Positions 1-8,008 of a DNA stretch of 64,000 nucleotides are shown one piece after another (the first letter of the stretch is position 1; the number at the start of each line of letters is the position of its first letter). Source of the DNA: Actinomycetota bacterium (lineage in GTDB: Bacteria > Actinomycetota > Acidimicrobiia > Acidimicrobiales > Iamiaceae). The notes below the pieces were generated by a model that ran no database searches, was not told where the DNA came from, and saw nothing but the letters and a program-made list of their open reading frames with translations. The position numbers and the translations under genes were made by a program. The stretch covers positions 62,001 to 126,000 of the forward strand of contig JACPNX010000044.1 in NCBI GenBank assembly GCA_016185275.1, read 5' to 3'.

Positions 1-263
1 GCGTCGGTGAGCCCGAGGGCCTTCGCCGCCGCGCTCAACCCTCCGAAGGGACCGTGGCCGGGGCCGTCGGGGCGATCCCCGTCGCGGCCGGGATGGCCGG
101 CCGGATCGTCACTGGTGGGGGAGGTCGTCGCGGTGGGGGCCGTCGTGGTGGACGCAGAGGCGCCGGGGACCTGGGCCTGTACGCCGGTCGGCGCCATGAA
201 CAGCAGGCCGGCCGTCCCGGCGATCGAGGCCAGTGCGGTTCCGGCGACGGTGAGCTTGCGCAT
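1..263 (-). CDS. Partial secreted protein with signal peptide (C-terminus outside the window)
   Basis: The frame opens with ATG at 263 and runs off the left edge after 87 codons, so only the N-terminal part is present. Residues 1-30 have a basic start (MRK), a hydrophobic stretch rich in Ala, Gly and Leu and an AQA-like cleavage region, which indicates Sec export. A low-complexity linker rich in Thr, Ser, Pro, Asp and Gly follows, and the visible part ends in an AAAKALGLTDA-type segment. That segment resembles the start of the short helical repeats (LGxTxxEL) seen in many actinobacterial secreted proteins of unknown function. It is divergent from the acyl-CoA dehydrogenase at 455, with a 191-bp spacer. 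No function can be assigned. Confidence 0.6.
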   Translation of the reverse strand, partial: MRKLTVAGTALASIAGTAGLLFMAPTGVQAQVPGASASTTTAPTATTSPTSDDPAGHPGRDGDRPDGPGHGPFGGLSAAAKALGLTD

Positions 264-454
264 CGGTGGGGTTCTTTCGGTCGTCGTGTGGAGGGTGGGT
301 CCGGGTGGGACGGCTGGCACGATGCCAGCCGCATCTCAGAGCAACCTTGGAAGAGCCGCCGACTTTCGCCTGACGTCGGCTCGTCGGACCGGCGCCGGCG
401 GTCCCGCTTGCCGGTAGTTGACCGCCGCGTCGGGGCAGGGCATAGCGTTCCGCC

Positions 455-1651
455 ATGACTGATGCCGCCGCGCTCGTGCAGGAGCGCCTCGAGAAGCTGC
501 TCGCGGACGTGGACCCTCGCACCGCCGACCCGGTGGACGTGCGGGGTCGCCAGTATGAGCTGGGCCTCGCCTGGGTCCACTTCCCCGAGGGATACGGCGG
601 CCTCGGCATCGCCCCGTCGCACCAGCGGACGGTCGAGATGCGCCTCGCCGAGGCCGGCGCCCGGGCGATCGGGTCCCGCGAGTTCTTCGGTCTGACGATG
701 GCCGGGCCGACCATCGTCACCCACGGCAGCGAGGAGCTGAAGGCCCGGCTGCTGCGGCGCATGTTCACCGGTGAGGATGCGTGGTGCCAGCTGTTCAGCG
801 AGCCCGGGGCCGGTTCGGACCTCGCCGGCCTCGCGTGCCGGGCCGTCCGTGACGGCGACGAGTGGGTCATCACCGGCCAGAAGGTCTGGAACACCCTGGC
901 CCACATCGCCGATCGAGGGATGCTCGTGGCTCGCACCAACCCCGACCTCCCCAAGCACAAGGGGCTGACGTACTTCGCGCTCGACATGCACGCCCCGGGC
1001 GTCGAGGTGCGCCCGCTGCGCCAGATCACCGGCGAGGCGGAGTTCAACGAGGTCTACCTCACGGAGGTGCGGGTGCCCGACGCCGACCGTGTGGGCGACG
1101 TGGGCGACGGCTGGCGCATCGCCATGACGACGCTCATGAACGAGCGCACGACCATCGGCGGAGGGTCCGGTCCGCCCGGGCGGGGCTCGGGCGCCATCGC
1201 CGAGGCCGTCAGGATCTGGCGGGACGAGGCTCACGACCGCAGCCCCGCCACCAAGGACCGGTTGATGCGGCTCTGGGTCGAGGCCGAGGCCCTGCGGCTC
1301 ACGAACATCCGCGCCGGGCTGAACCGCAAGGCCGGCAACCCCGGCCCCGAGGGTTCGATCGCCAAGCTGATGTTCGCCGAGGTCAACAAGCGGATCTACG
1401 AGCTGTGCGTCGACCTGCTCGGACCGGCGGCGATGGTCGGGTTCGACTACGAGATGCGCCGGGCCGAGAACCTCGGCCTCGTCGGTGCCCCCGGGTCCTC
1501 GCGCAAGATGTTCCTACGCTCGCGAGCCAACTCGATCGAAGGAGGCACCTCGGAGATCCAGCGCAACATCCTGGGCGAGCGCATCCTCGGCCTCCCCGGC
1601 GAGCCGCGCACCGACAAGGACCAGCCCTGGAAGGACGTGCCCCGCAGCTAG
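455..1651 (+). CDS. Acyl-CoA dehydrogenase family protein (398 aa)
   Basis: This is an FAD-dependent dehydrogenase introducing an alpha-beta double bond into an acyl-CoA. The SEPGAGSDLA segment (residues 115-124) and GQKVWNT (141-147) are the first acyl-CoA dehydrogenase signature and flavin-binding region. EGGTSEIQRN (362-371) is the second signature, and its Glu362 sits where medium-chain enzymes carry the catalytic base. The length of 398 residues is usual for the family. The substrate cannot be read from sequence. The gene ends 63 bp before the TetR gene at 1715 and lies beside the CoA-ligase/aldolase-like operon, so it probably belongs to the same acyl-CoA catabolic module but may have its own promoter. 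The ATG at 455 is the only start giving the normal N-terminus. Confidence 0.92.
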   Translation: MTDAAALVQERLEKLLADVDPRTADPVDVRGRQYELGLAWVHFPEGYGGLGIAPSHQRTVEMRLAEAGARAIGSREFFGLTMAGPTIVTHGSEELKARLLRRMFTGEDAWCQLFSEPGAGSDLAGLACRAVRDGDEWVITGQKVWNTLAHIADRGMLVARTNPDLPKHKGLTYFALDMHAPGVEVRPLRQITGEAEFNEVYLTEVRVPDADRVGDVGDGWRIAMTTLMNERTTIGGGSGPPGRGSGAIAEAVRIWRDEAHDRSPATKDRLMRLWVEAEALRLTNIRAGLNRKAGNPGPEGSIAKLMFAEVNKRIYELCVDLLGPAAMVGFDYEMRRAENLGLVGAPGSSRKMFLRSRANSIEGGTSEIQRNILGERILGLPGEPRTDKDQPWKDVPRS

Positions 1652-1692
1652 GGCCCAGCTAGGGCTGCCTGGCGGCACCTTGACGGTCGGCC

Positions 1693-1707
1693 GAATAAAT
1701 GTTGTTC
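1693..1707. promoter_or_regulatory. Imperfect dyad in AT-rich DNA, candidate TetR operator
   Basis: GAATAAATGTTGTTC is symmetric in five of seven base pairs around position 1700. It is one of the few AT-rich stretches in this part of the window and lies 7 bp upstream of the GTG start of the TetR-family gene, where an autoregulatory operator would be expected. No Shine-Dalgarno sequence is visible, so a short-leader or leaderless transcript is possible. That it is an operator is inference. Confidence 0.35.
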
Positions 1708-1714
1708 TGAGCGG

Positions 1715-2353
1715 GTGACGACGGCCCCACCCGACCCCGCGCCCCGGCGCGCCGAGGACCCGCTGCGCGGCAAGCTCCTGGACGCGGCCGCCCGCGTGTT
1801 CGCCCGCCAGGGCTACGACGGCACGAAGATCCTGGACATCGTCCGCGAGGCGGGACTGTCGACCGGTGCCGTCTACGGCCGCTTCCGCTCGAAGAACGAC
1901 CTGCTGCGCGAGGCGATCATGGTCCGCTCGGGTTCGGCGGCCCGCCTCGGCGACGACGGTGTCGACCGGGTGGCCGACCTCGTCACCCGCGGCGCCTCGA
2001 GGATCGCCGAGCCGCTCGCCGACCACGAGGCCGTGCGGCTGGAGGCCTACGTCACGGCGCGCCGCGAGCCGGAGGTGGCCCGGGCACTGAGCGAGTCGGT
2101 CGCCCGCTGGCACGACGCTGCGCAGCCGCTCGTGGAGGCGGCCCGCGGCGACGGCACGATCCGCGAGGACGTGGACGCCGAGGCCGTGCTGTTCTTCGTG
2201 CGCGCCCTGCACCTCGGGCTGCTGCTGCACCGCGGCTCCGGCCTGCCGGGTCCCGATCAGGACGCCTGGAGCGCGCTCGTCGCCGGCGTCGTCGCCAGCT
2301 TCGGCGCGCCGCAACCCGCGCCCACCGCACCCGGATCAGAGGAGACGCCATGA
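1715..2353 (+). CDS. TetR/AcrR family transcriptional regulator (212 aa)
   Basis: The N-terminal domain has the TetR helix-turn-helix: LLDAAARVFARQGYDGTK, then ILDIVREAGLSTGAVYGRF (about residues 21-57) and a K-N-D-L-L helix after it. The C-terminal 140 residues form the variable all-helical ligand domain. The start is GTG at 1715, because upstream codons run into AT-rich non-coding DNA. The stop overlaps the ATG of the diiron gene by four bases (ATGA), so the regulator is the first cistron of a coupled operon that continues to 6716. It most likely represses that operon and responds to an acyl-CoA or other lipid intermediate (inference). Confidence 0.88.
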   Translation: MTTAPPDPAPRRAEDPLRGKLLDAAARVFARQGYDGTKILDIVREAGLSTGAVYGRFRSKNDLLREAIMVRSGSAARLGDDGVDRVADLVTRGASRIAEPLADHEAVRLEAYVTARREPEVARALSESVARWHDAAQPLVEAARGDGTIREDVDAEAVLFFVRALHLGLLLHRGSGLPGPDQDAWSALVAGVVASFGAPQPAPTAPGSEETP

Positions 2354-3480
2354 CCGCGACACCGAGTCCCGGCGAGGAGGCGGGCCTGCCGGATCGCGCC
2401 ACGGTCGACGAGCGGGTGAAGGTCGTGCACGACCACGCGGACCGCATCTTCCTGTGGGACTACGAGCGCAACCGCACGCAGCTCGTCACGCTCTACAACA
2501 AGGCCATGGCGTCCCAGTGGAACAGCGTCACCGAGCTCGACTGGTCGACCGACGTCGATCCCGAGGGTCTCGTGGACCTGGACACGCCGATGCTGCGCAT
2601 CGTGGCGGCCGCCCGCGACCTGCCAGGCTCGCCCATCGCGGCATGGTCCGACCGCGAGCTGACCGCGGTGGCGGTCGAGATGTTCAAGGCCAGCCTGTCG
2701 CAGTTCATGCACGGCGAGCAGGGGGCCATGATGACCGCGGCCAAGATCGTCGAGACCGTCCCGTGGATCGACGCCAAGTACTACGCGGCCACCCAGACGA
2801 TGGACGAGGCGCGCCACACCGAGGTGTTCGCCAAGTACCTCGACTGCAAGCTCGGCGACGCCTACCCGATGAGCCCGTTCCTCGAGGACCAGATCACGGC
2901 CCTGCTCGAGGACGGCCGCTGGGACATCGCCTACCTCGGCATGCAGATCGTGATCGAGAGCCTCGCGCTGGCCGCCTTCGGCGACATGCTGCGCCGCACC
3001 GAGGAGCCGCTGCTGCGCAAGCTGCTGCGCTACGTCATGTCCGACGAGGCCCGGCACGTGGCCTTCGGCGTGCTGAGCCTGGCCGAGCACTACCGCGATC
3101 TGTCCGCCGCCGAGCTGAAGGACCGCCAGGACTTCCTCCTCGAGAACACGCTGCGGAGCCGCCTGCGGTCCACGACGCCGGAGGTGTGGGAGCGCATGGG
3201 GGTGTCCGCCGAGGTGGTGGGCCCGTTCCTGGTGGAGGCGGCCACCACGGTCGGGGTGAACCCGTTCGCCGGCTTCCGGCGGGGCTTCTTCGCCAAGCTC
3301 GTCCCCAACGTCCGCAAGCTCGGCCTGCTCGACGCCAACGACGGCTACCTCCGCGAACGGTGGGGCGAGGCCGGTCTGCTCGAGTTCGAGTTCGCCGACG
3401 ACACGGCCGCGGACTACGAGACCTACGACGCCGTCGCCGAGGACCGGGCCCGGCTCGCCGCCCAGGCGCAGGGAGCGTGA
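2350..3480 (+). CDS. Diiron ferritin-like (R2-like) protein (376 aa)
   Basis: Two ExxH motifs in DEARH sequences (Glu153/His156 and Glu233/His236), together with Glu123 (HGEQG) and Glu203 (IESLAL), give the six-ligand carboxylate-bridged diiron set typical of ribonucleotide-reductase-R2-like oxidases and oxygenases. The body is predicted all-helical with no signal peptide. It is too short and too divergent to be a ribonucleotide reductase subunit and has no nrdA partner here. It is coupled to the TetR gene upstream (ATGA) and to the thiolase-like gene downstream (GTGA), so it probably acts as an oxygenase, desaturase or oxidase in the same pathway. The exact reaction is unknown. Confidence 0.75.
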   Translation: MTATPSPGEEAGLPDRATVDERVKVVHDHADRIFLWDYERNRTQLVTLYNKAMASQWNSVTELDWSTDVDPEGLVDLDTPMLRIVAAARDLPGSPIAAWSDRELTAVAVEMFKASLSQFMHGEQGAMMTAAKIVETVPWIDAKYYAATQTMDEARHTEVFAKYLDCKLGDAYPMSPFLEDQITALLEDGRWDIAYLGMQIVIESLALAAFGDMLRRTEEPLLRKLLRYVMSDEARHVAFGVLSLAEHYRDLSAAELKDRQDFLLENTLRSRLRSTTPEVWERMGVSAEVVGPFLVEAATTVGVNPFAGFRRGFFAKLVPNVRKLGLLDANDGYLRERWGEAGLLEFEFADDTAADYETYDAVAEDRARLAAQAQGA

Positions 3481-4640
3481 TCCCGCTGCGGGGAGCGGCC
3501 GCGCTGGTCGGGGTCGCCGACGACGCTTCGCCCACCGGTGAGCTCGACCGGCACGGGCGGGCCCTGGAGGCGGAGATGGTGCGCCTGGCCCTGGACGACG
3601 CCGGCCTCGCCTTGGCCGACGTGGACGGCGTCTGCCATGCGCAGTCCTCCATGGCGTTCGCCGAGTACCTCGGCATCCACCCTCGCTTCACCGACTCCAC
3701 CAACACCGGCGGGTCGAGCTACGAGGTGCACGTGGAGCACGCCGCCGCCGCCATCGCCGCCGGCCTGTGCGAGGTCGTCGTCGGCGTCTACGCCTCGACG
3801 CCCCGCAGCGACCGCCGGCGCGCCGGCGGGCAACAGGGCCGCTGGATGCCGCCCGGCCCCAACCCGCAGGCGGAGTGGGAGTGGCCCTACGGCATCCGGA
3901 TGCCGATGGGCCCCTACGCGCTCGCGGCGAGCCGGCACATGGCCCAGTACGGCACGACCCCCGAGCAGCTCGCTCAGATCGCGGTCAGCACCCGCCAGTG
4001 GGCGGCCATGAACCCCAAGGCGCGGTACCGCGATCCGATCACGGTCGACGACGTGCTGGCCTCGCCGGTGCAGTCGTCGCCGCTGCACCTGCTCGACTGC
4101 TGCCTCGTCACCGACGGCGCCGGCGCGTTCGTGATGACCAGCGCCGAGCGCGCCCGCGACCTGCGCAAGCCGCCGGCCTACGTGCTCGGCGCGGCCACGT
4201 GCCACGACCACCTGATGATCACCCAGATGCCGGACCTGACGGTCACGCCCGGCGCGGTGTCCGGGCCCAGCGCGTTCAAGATGGCCGGCATCACGCCCGA
4301 CGACGTCGACGTCCTCATGGGCTACGACAGCTTCACCATCACCGCGCTGTTGCACCTCGAAGACCTCGGCTTCTGCGCCAAGGGCGAAGGCGGTGCGTTC
4401 GTCGAGGACGGCCGCACCGGCCCGGGCGGCTCGTTGCCGATGAACACCAACGGGGGAGGGCTGTCGTACACCCACCCGGGCATGTACGGGATGTTCCTGC
4501 TCGTCGAGGCGGTGCGCCAGCTCAGGGGCGAGTGCGGAGACCGCCAGGTGCACGGGGCGGACATCGCGGTGGCCCACGGTTCCGGCATGGTGCTGTCGTG
4601 CATGTCGACCGTGGTGCTCGGAACGGAGGCGGCACGGTGA
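3477..4640 (+). CDS. Thiolase-superfamily protein without catalytic cysteines, Ltp2-like (387 aa)
   Basis: The thiolase fold is recognisable from the HAAAAIAAGL helix (residues 88-97), GYDSFTITALLHLEDLG (282-298), the NTNGGGLSYTHPG segment (323-335) and the C-terminal AHGSGM (366-371). The region where thiolases carry the nucleophilic Cys reads TNTGGSSYE (75-83), and the C-terminal CGGG position reads HGSG, so both catalytic cysteines are absent. This is the pattern of the steroid side-chain retro-aldolase Ltp2, which works with a DUF35 partner, and the next gene encodes a DUF35 protein. The start GTG at 3477 overlaps the preceding stop (GTGA), and the stop overlaps the next GTG. An SCP2-type thiolase or inactive homologue remains possible. 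Confidence 0.8.
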   Translation: MIPLRGAAALVGVADDASPTGELDRHGRALEAEMVRLALDDAGLALADVDGVCHAQSSMAFAEYLGIHPRFTDSTNTGGSSYEVHVEHAAAAIAAGLCEVVVGVYASTPRSDRRRAGGQQGRWMPPGPNPQAEWEWPYGIRMPMGPYALAASRHMAQYGTTPEQLAQIAVSTRQWAAMNPKARYRDPITVDDVLASPVQSSPLHLLDCCLVTDGAGAFVMTSAERARDLRKPPAYVLGAATCHDHLMITQMPDLTVTPGAVSGPSAFKMAGITPDDVDVLMGYDSFTITALLHLEDLGFCAKGEGGAFVEDGRTGPGGSLPMNTNGGGLSYTHPGMYGMFLLVEAVRQLRGECGDRQVHGADIAVAHGSGMVLSCMSTVVLGTEAAR

Positions 4641-5119
4641 GCGACCCGACCCAGAGCTCCGACCGCCGCGGACCGGGCGATGCCCCGCAGCGGATGGAGC
4701 CACCGACCACGGACGTGTCGGCGCCGTTCTGGGCCGCGACGCGCGAGCAGCGGCTCGAGCTGCCCTGGTGCACCAAGTGCGAGGAGCCGATCTGGTGCCC
4801 GCGCGAGGTCTGCCCGGGGTGCCTCGGCACGTCGATCGAGTGGCGGCCGGCGGCCGGTACCGGCACGGTCTACGCCGTGACCGTGGACCACAAGCCGCAG
4901 AACCCCGGCATGGCCGGCTGGGCTCCCTACGCGGTGGCGCTCGTCGATCTCGACGAGGGCGTGCGGTTCCTGACCAACGTGGTCGGCTGCCCGCCGGACG
5001 ACGTGGTCGTCGGCATGCCCGTCGAGGTCACGTGGGAGGCACTGCCCGACGGTCGCCAGCTTCCCCTGTTCCGGCCGCGCGAGGTGCGCGCTCCCGACGC
5101 CGCCGGGGCCCGGGGATGA
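4637..5119 (+). CDS. Zn-ribbon and OB-fold protein, DUF35 family (160 aa)
   Basis: After a disordered N-terminus the protein has a rubredoxin-like zinc ribbon, C-x2-C (WCTKC) and C-x2-C (CPGC) about 14 residues apart (roughly residues 45-65). A C-terminal OB-fold follows (GTVYAVTVDHKP to the end), which is the DUF35 architecture. Such proteins are obligate partners of thiolase-like aldolases or synthases, and ChsH2-DUF35 with Ltp2 is the characterised example. The immediately preceding, translationally coupled thiolase-like gene is therefore its likely partner. The start GTG at 4637 shares bases with the preceding stop; the CoA-ligase gene follows after 4 bp. Confidence 0.85.
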   Translation: MSDPTQSSDRRGPGDAPQRMEPPTTDVSAPFWAATREQRLELPWCTKCEEPIWCPREVCPGCLGTSIEWRPAAGTGTVYAVTVDHKPQNPGMAGWAPYAVALVDLDEGVRFLTNVVGCPPDDVVVGMPVEVTWEALPDGRQLPLFRPREVRAPDAAGARG

Positions 5120-5123
5120 GCGC

Positions 5124-6716
5124 ATGACGTCCGCCGCCGAGGCCGGCCCGCTCAGCCGCCCTCCCGACGACGAGGGCCGCGCCGGGGCGCAGGAGCAGGG
5201 GATGGCCCTGGCCTGGTGGGCCCGCCGCATCGGGAACCGGCCCGCCATCACGTCACCGGCCGGAGACCGCACCTTCGAAGCGCTCAACGCCCGAGCCAAC
5301 CAGCTGGCGCGCGCGCTGCGCCGGCGCGGTCTCGGAGCGGGCGACGCCGTGGCGCTGATCTGCACCAACCGACCCGAGTTCGCCGAGGTGGTCTTCGCCT
5401 GCCTGCGCGCCGGGCTGCGCCTGACGCCCATCAACTGGCACCTCACCGGCGGCGAAGCGGCCTACATCGTGGGGGACTGCGAGGCCAGGGCCGTCATCGC
5501 CGACGCCCGGCTGGCCGCCGTCGCAACCGGTGCGGTGGCCGGGGCGCCCGCGGGCGTCGCCACCGTACGGATGGCCGTGGGCGCCGACATCGACGGCTTC
5601 GAGCCCTACGACGACGCCGTGGCCGCCGAGGACGCCTCCGACCTGCCCGACCCCGTGCCCGGCACGTCGATGCTCTACACCTCGGGCACGACCGGCCGTC
5701 CCAAGGGAGTGCACCGGCCCCCCGAGGCGACCTCGGCGGTCACGGTGAACATCTACGGCTACGAGGAAGGCGGCGACGACCGCCACCTGTGCACCGGGCC
5801 GCTGTACCACGCCGCACCGCTGGCGTTCTCCCTTGCCGCGCCGCTGAACCTGGGTGTGGGCGTCGTGCTGATGGAGTCGTGGGACGCCGGGGAGGCCCTG
5901 CGACTCGTCGAGCGGCACCGCATCACCCACACGCACATGGTGCCGACCATGTTCCACCGCCTGCTCTCGCTGCCGGCGGACGTCCGCGAGCGCTACGACA
6001 CCTCGTCGCTGCGGTACGTGCTCCACGGCGCCGCGCCCTGTCCGGTGCCGGTGAAGGCGGCGCTCATGGACTGGCTCGGACCGGTGGTGTGGGAGTACTA
6101 CGCGGCGACCGAGGGCGTCGGCACCTTCGTCGACCCGCAGACCTGGCTCCAGCGGCCCGGCACGGTGGGCAAGCCGGGCCCGGCGGACCAGGTGCTCGTC
6201 GGCGACGAGCGCGGCGACCCGCTCCCCGCCGGCGAGATCGGCCTCGTCTACATCAAGGCGCCGGCCACGGGCCGCTTCGAGTACTTCAAGGACGCCGACA
6301 AGACGGCCGGAACCTACCGGGGTGACCACTTCACCCTCGGCGACGTCGGCTACCTCGACGAGGACGGCTACCTGTACCTCACCGACCGCACGGCCAACCT
6401 CATCATCTCGGGCGGCGTGAACATCTATCCGGCGGAGGTGGACGCCGTGCTGCTCGGTCACCCCGCCGTCGGCGACGCGGCCACGATCGGTGTGCCGAAC
6501 TCCGAGTGGGGCGAGGAGGTGCGCGCCGTCGTCGAACTGCAGCCGGGCGTCATGCCGTCGGAGGAGCTCGCCGCCGAGCTCGTCGCCTACTGCCGTGAGC
6601 GCCTCGCCGGGTTCAAGTGCCCGCGCGCCGTCGACTTCATCGACGAGCTGCCCCGGCAGGACAACGGCAAGATCTACAAGCGGCTCCTCCGGGACCGCTA
6701 CCGGGCCGGCGCCTGA
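5124..6716 (+). CDS. Acyl-CoA synthetase (AMP-forming), FadD type (530 aa)
   Basis: This enzyme activates a carboxylic acid to its CoA thioester through an acyl-adenylate. The AMP-binding P-loop YTSGTTGRPKG is at residues 185-195, YYAATEG is the A5 motif, and GDVGYLDEDGYLYLTDR and ISGGVNIYPAEV are the A7/A8 hinge region. The C-terminal catalytic Lys516 lies in DNGKIYKR. The length is normal for the family. It is the last gene of the operon starting at 1715. Downstream DNA to 6768 is short and non-coding. The substrate is probably a lipid or steroid acid, given the aldolase-like pair upstream (inference). Confidence 0.92.
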   Translation: MTSAAEAGPLSRPPDDEGRAGAQEQGMALAWWARRIGNRPAITSPAGDRTFEALNARANQLARALRRRGLGAGDAVALICTNRPEFAEVVFACLRAGLRLTPINWHLTGGEAAYIVGDCEARAVIADARLAAVATGAVAGAPAGVATVRMAVGADIDGFEPYDDAVAAEDASDLPDPVPGTSMLYTSGTTGRPKGVHRPPEATSAVTVNIYGYEEGGDDRHLCTGPLYHAAPLAFSLAAPLNLGVGVVLMESWDAGEALRLVERHRITHTHMVPTMFHRLLSLPADVRERYDTSSLRYVLHGAAPCPVPVKAALMDWLGPVVWEYYAATEGVGTFVDPQTWLQRPGTVGKPGPADQVLVGDERGDPLPAGEIGLVYIKAPATGRFEYFKDADKTAGTYRGDHFTLGDVGYLDEDGYLYLTDRTANLIISGGVNIYPAEVDAVLLGHPAVGDAATIGVPNSEWGEEVRAVVELQPGVMPSEELAAELVAYCRERLAGFKCPRAVDFIDELPRQDNGKIYKRLLRDRYRAGA

Positions 6717-6768
6717 GCGGTGCGCACGGCGACGGATCCTCGTCTGGTGCAGGGGTAGGGAGCGGCCG

Positions 6769-7110
6769 ATGCCCATCTCGATCCTGTGGGACCCGCACCG
6801 CAGCGTGGCCAGCGTGGCCGGAACGCTCGAGGTGTCGACGGTCGAGGAGTTCCGCACCTACATGGACAGCCTCTCGGCTGGTCCACCCGGTCGGCTCCAC
6901 GTCGATCTCGGCGGCGTCACGTTCCTCGACTCGAGCGGTCTGCGGGAGCTCGTCCGGCTCAAGCGCCGGCTCGACGGTGCCGGCTCGACGCTGTCGGTCG
7001 GCGGTGCGTCGGCTCAGGTCCGGCGCCTCTTCGAGCAGACGGGGCTCGACGGGGCCATCGATCTGCGTGACGCCCCGCTCGGCATCGACGCCGACCCTGC
7101 TCCGTCGTAG
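6769..7110 (+). CDS. STAS-domain protein, anti-sigma-factor-antagonist type (113 aa)
   Basis: The whole protein is a STAS domain. The hallmark VTFLDSSGLRELVRLKRRL contains the serine that is phosphorylated by anti-sigma kinases in SpoIIAA/RsbV proteins. A GGTAGGGAG-like ribosome binding site precedes the ATG at 6769. No anti-sigma kinase or phosphatase lies beside it; the neighbours are a CoA ligase and the convergent qcrC. It is either a free-standing switch component for a distant sigma-B/F system, for example the SigF-like factor at 18.5 kb, or part of another signalling chain. Confidence 0.8.
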   Translation: MPISILWDPHRSVASVAGTLEVSTVEEFRTYMDSLSAGPPGRLHVDLGGVTFLDSSGLRELVRLKRRLDGAGSTLSVGGASAQVRRLFEQTGLDGAIDLRDAPLGIDADPAPS

Positions 7111-7117
7111 CCGGCCG

Positions 7118-7927
7118 CTACGACGACCCGGATCCCGACGGGCGGCTGCGGGTACCGAGCCAGCGGGCGCCGAGCACGATCGTGCCGAGGCCGAGCACCC
7201 AGGCCGCAAGGCCCTCCGGGACCGGACCCAGGCGGCCGATGCTCCAGCCGCCGCGGTCGCGCGGGCGCTTCAGGTACTCGACGTAGGTGGCGATGGCCGC
7301 GGCGTCGCGGTCGTCGAACGCCGACCGGTCGAAGCGCGGCATGCGGCCCGGACCGGTGCGCATCGCCTCGACCACGAGCTTGGCGTCGGCCGCACCCAGC
7401 GGCGGCGCGATCCCGCCGTAGGCGAGCGCCCCGCCGGCGCCCGCGGCCTGGTGGCACGCCGCGCAGTTCGCCTCGTAGAGCCGGCTGCCGGTGGGCAACA
7501 GCGCGGGGTCGGTGCGGACCCTGGGCACCGGCGGGCCGCCGACGAAGCGGGAGGTGTAGGCGACGATGGCGGCGATCTGGTCGGGGCGGAAGCGGGGCGG
7601 GTGGCGCTGGATGCTGTCGTCGGGACTCTGGATCGGCATGCGGCCGCTGCGCAGCATGTAGTCGACCGAGGCGGTACCCGACCGGCGCAGGTTCGGACCG
7701 CGGTCGGTGCCTCCGCCCGAGGGTCCGTGGCAGAACGCGCACTGCGACCCGTAGAGCCGCTCGCCGACACCGGCTCCGGCCGGCGCCTGCCCCGGCGCCC
7801 GCCCGAGCACCCGCCCGCGGCCGGAGGCAGCAGCCGGGGTGCGGGAGGCGGGGGCGCTCGCGGCCGCGGTCTGGAGGCCGGCGGCCACGGCGACCAGGAG
7901 GGGAACGGCAGCCAGGAGGCGACGCAT
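7118..7927 (-). CDS. qcrC: Cytochrome bc complex diheme cytochrome c subunit QcrC (269 aa)
   Basis: An N-terminal signal or anchor (residues 1-25) is followed by two c-type haem sites, CAFCH (63-67) and CAACH (155-159), and a C-terminal membrane helix (about 244-260). This is the actinobacterial QcrC layout, which passes electrons from the Rieske/cytochrome b core directly to the oxidase. The two domains look duplicated, each with a GRMP-type methionine loop for axial ligation. Unusually, the gene is separated from qcrA-qcrB by the cox operon and read divergently from coxB, with an 81-bp spacer that must hold both promoters. It converges on the STAS gene with only 7 bp between stops. Confidence 0.9.
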   Translation of the reverse strand: MRRLLAAVPLLVAVAAGLQTAAASAPASRTPAAASGRGRVLGRAPGQAPAGAGVGERLYGSQCAFCHGPSGGGTDRGPNLRRSGTASVDYMLRSGRMPIQSPDDSIQRHPPRFRPDQIAAIVAYTSRFVGGPPVPRVRTDPALLPTGSRLYEANCAACHQAAGAGGALAYGGIAPPLGAADAKLVVEAMRTGPGRMPRFDRSAFDDRDAAAIATYVEYLKRPRDRGGWSIGRLGPVPEGLAAWVLGLGTIVLGARWLGTRSRPSGSGSS

Positions 7928-8008
7928 CCGCCCCCAGCCTTCCCCGCCCCGACGCGCTCAACCCGTAACGGTTTCGGAACCGGTGCCGGCGGGAACCGCG
8001 TGGACCGG

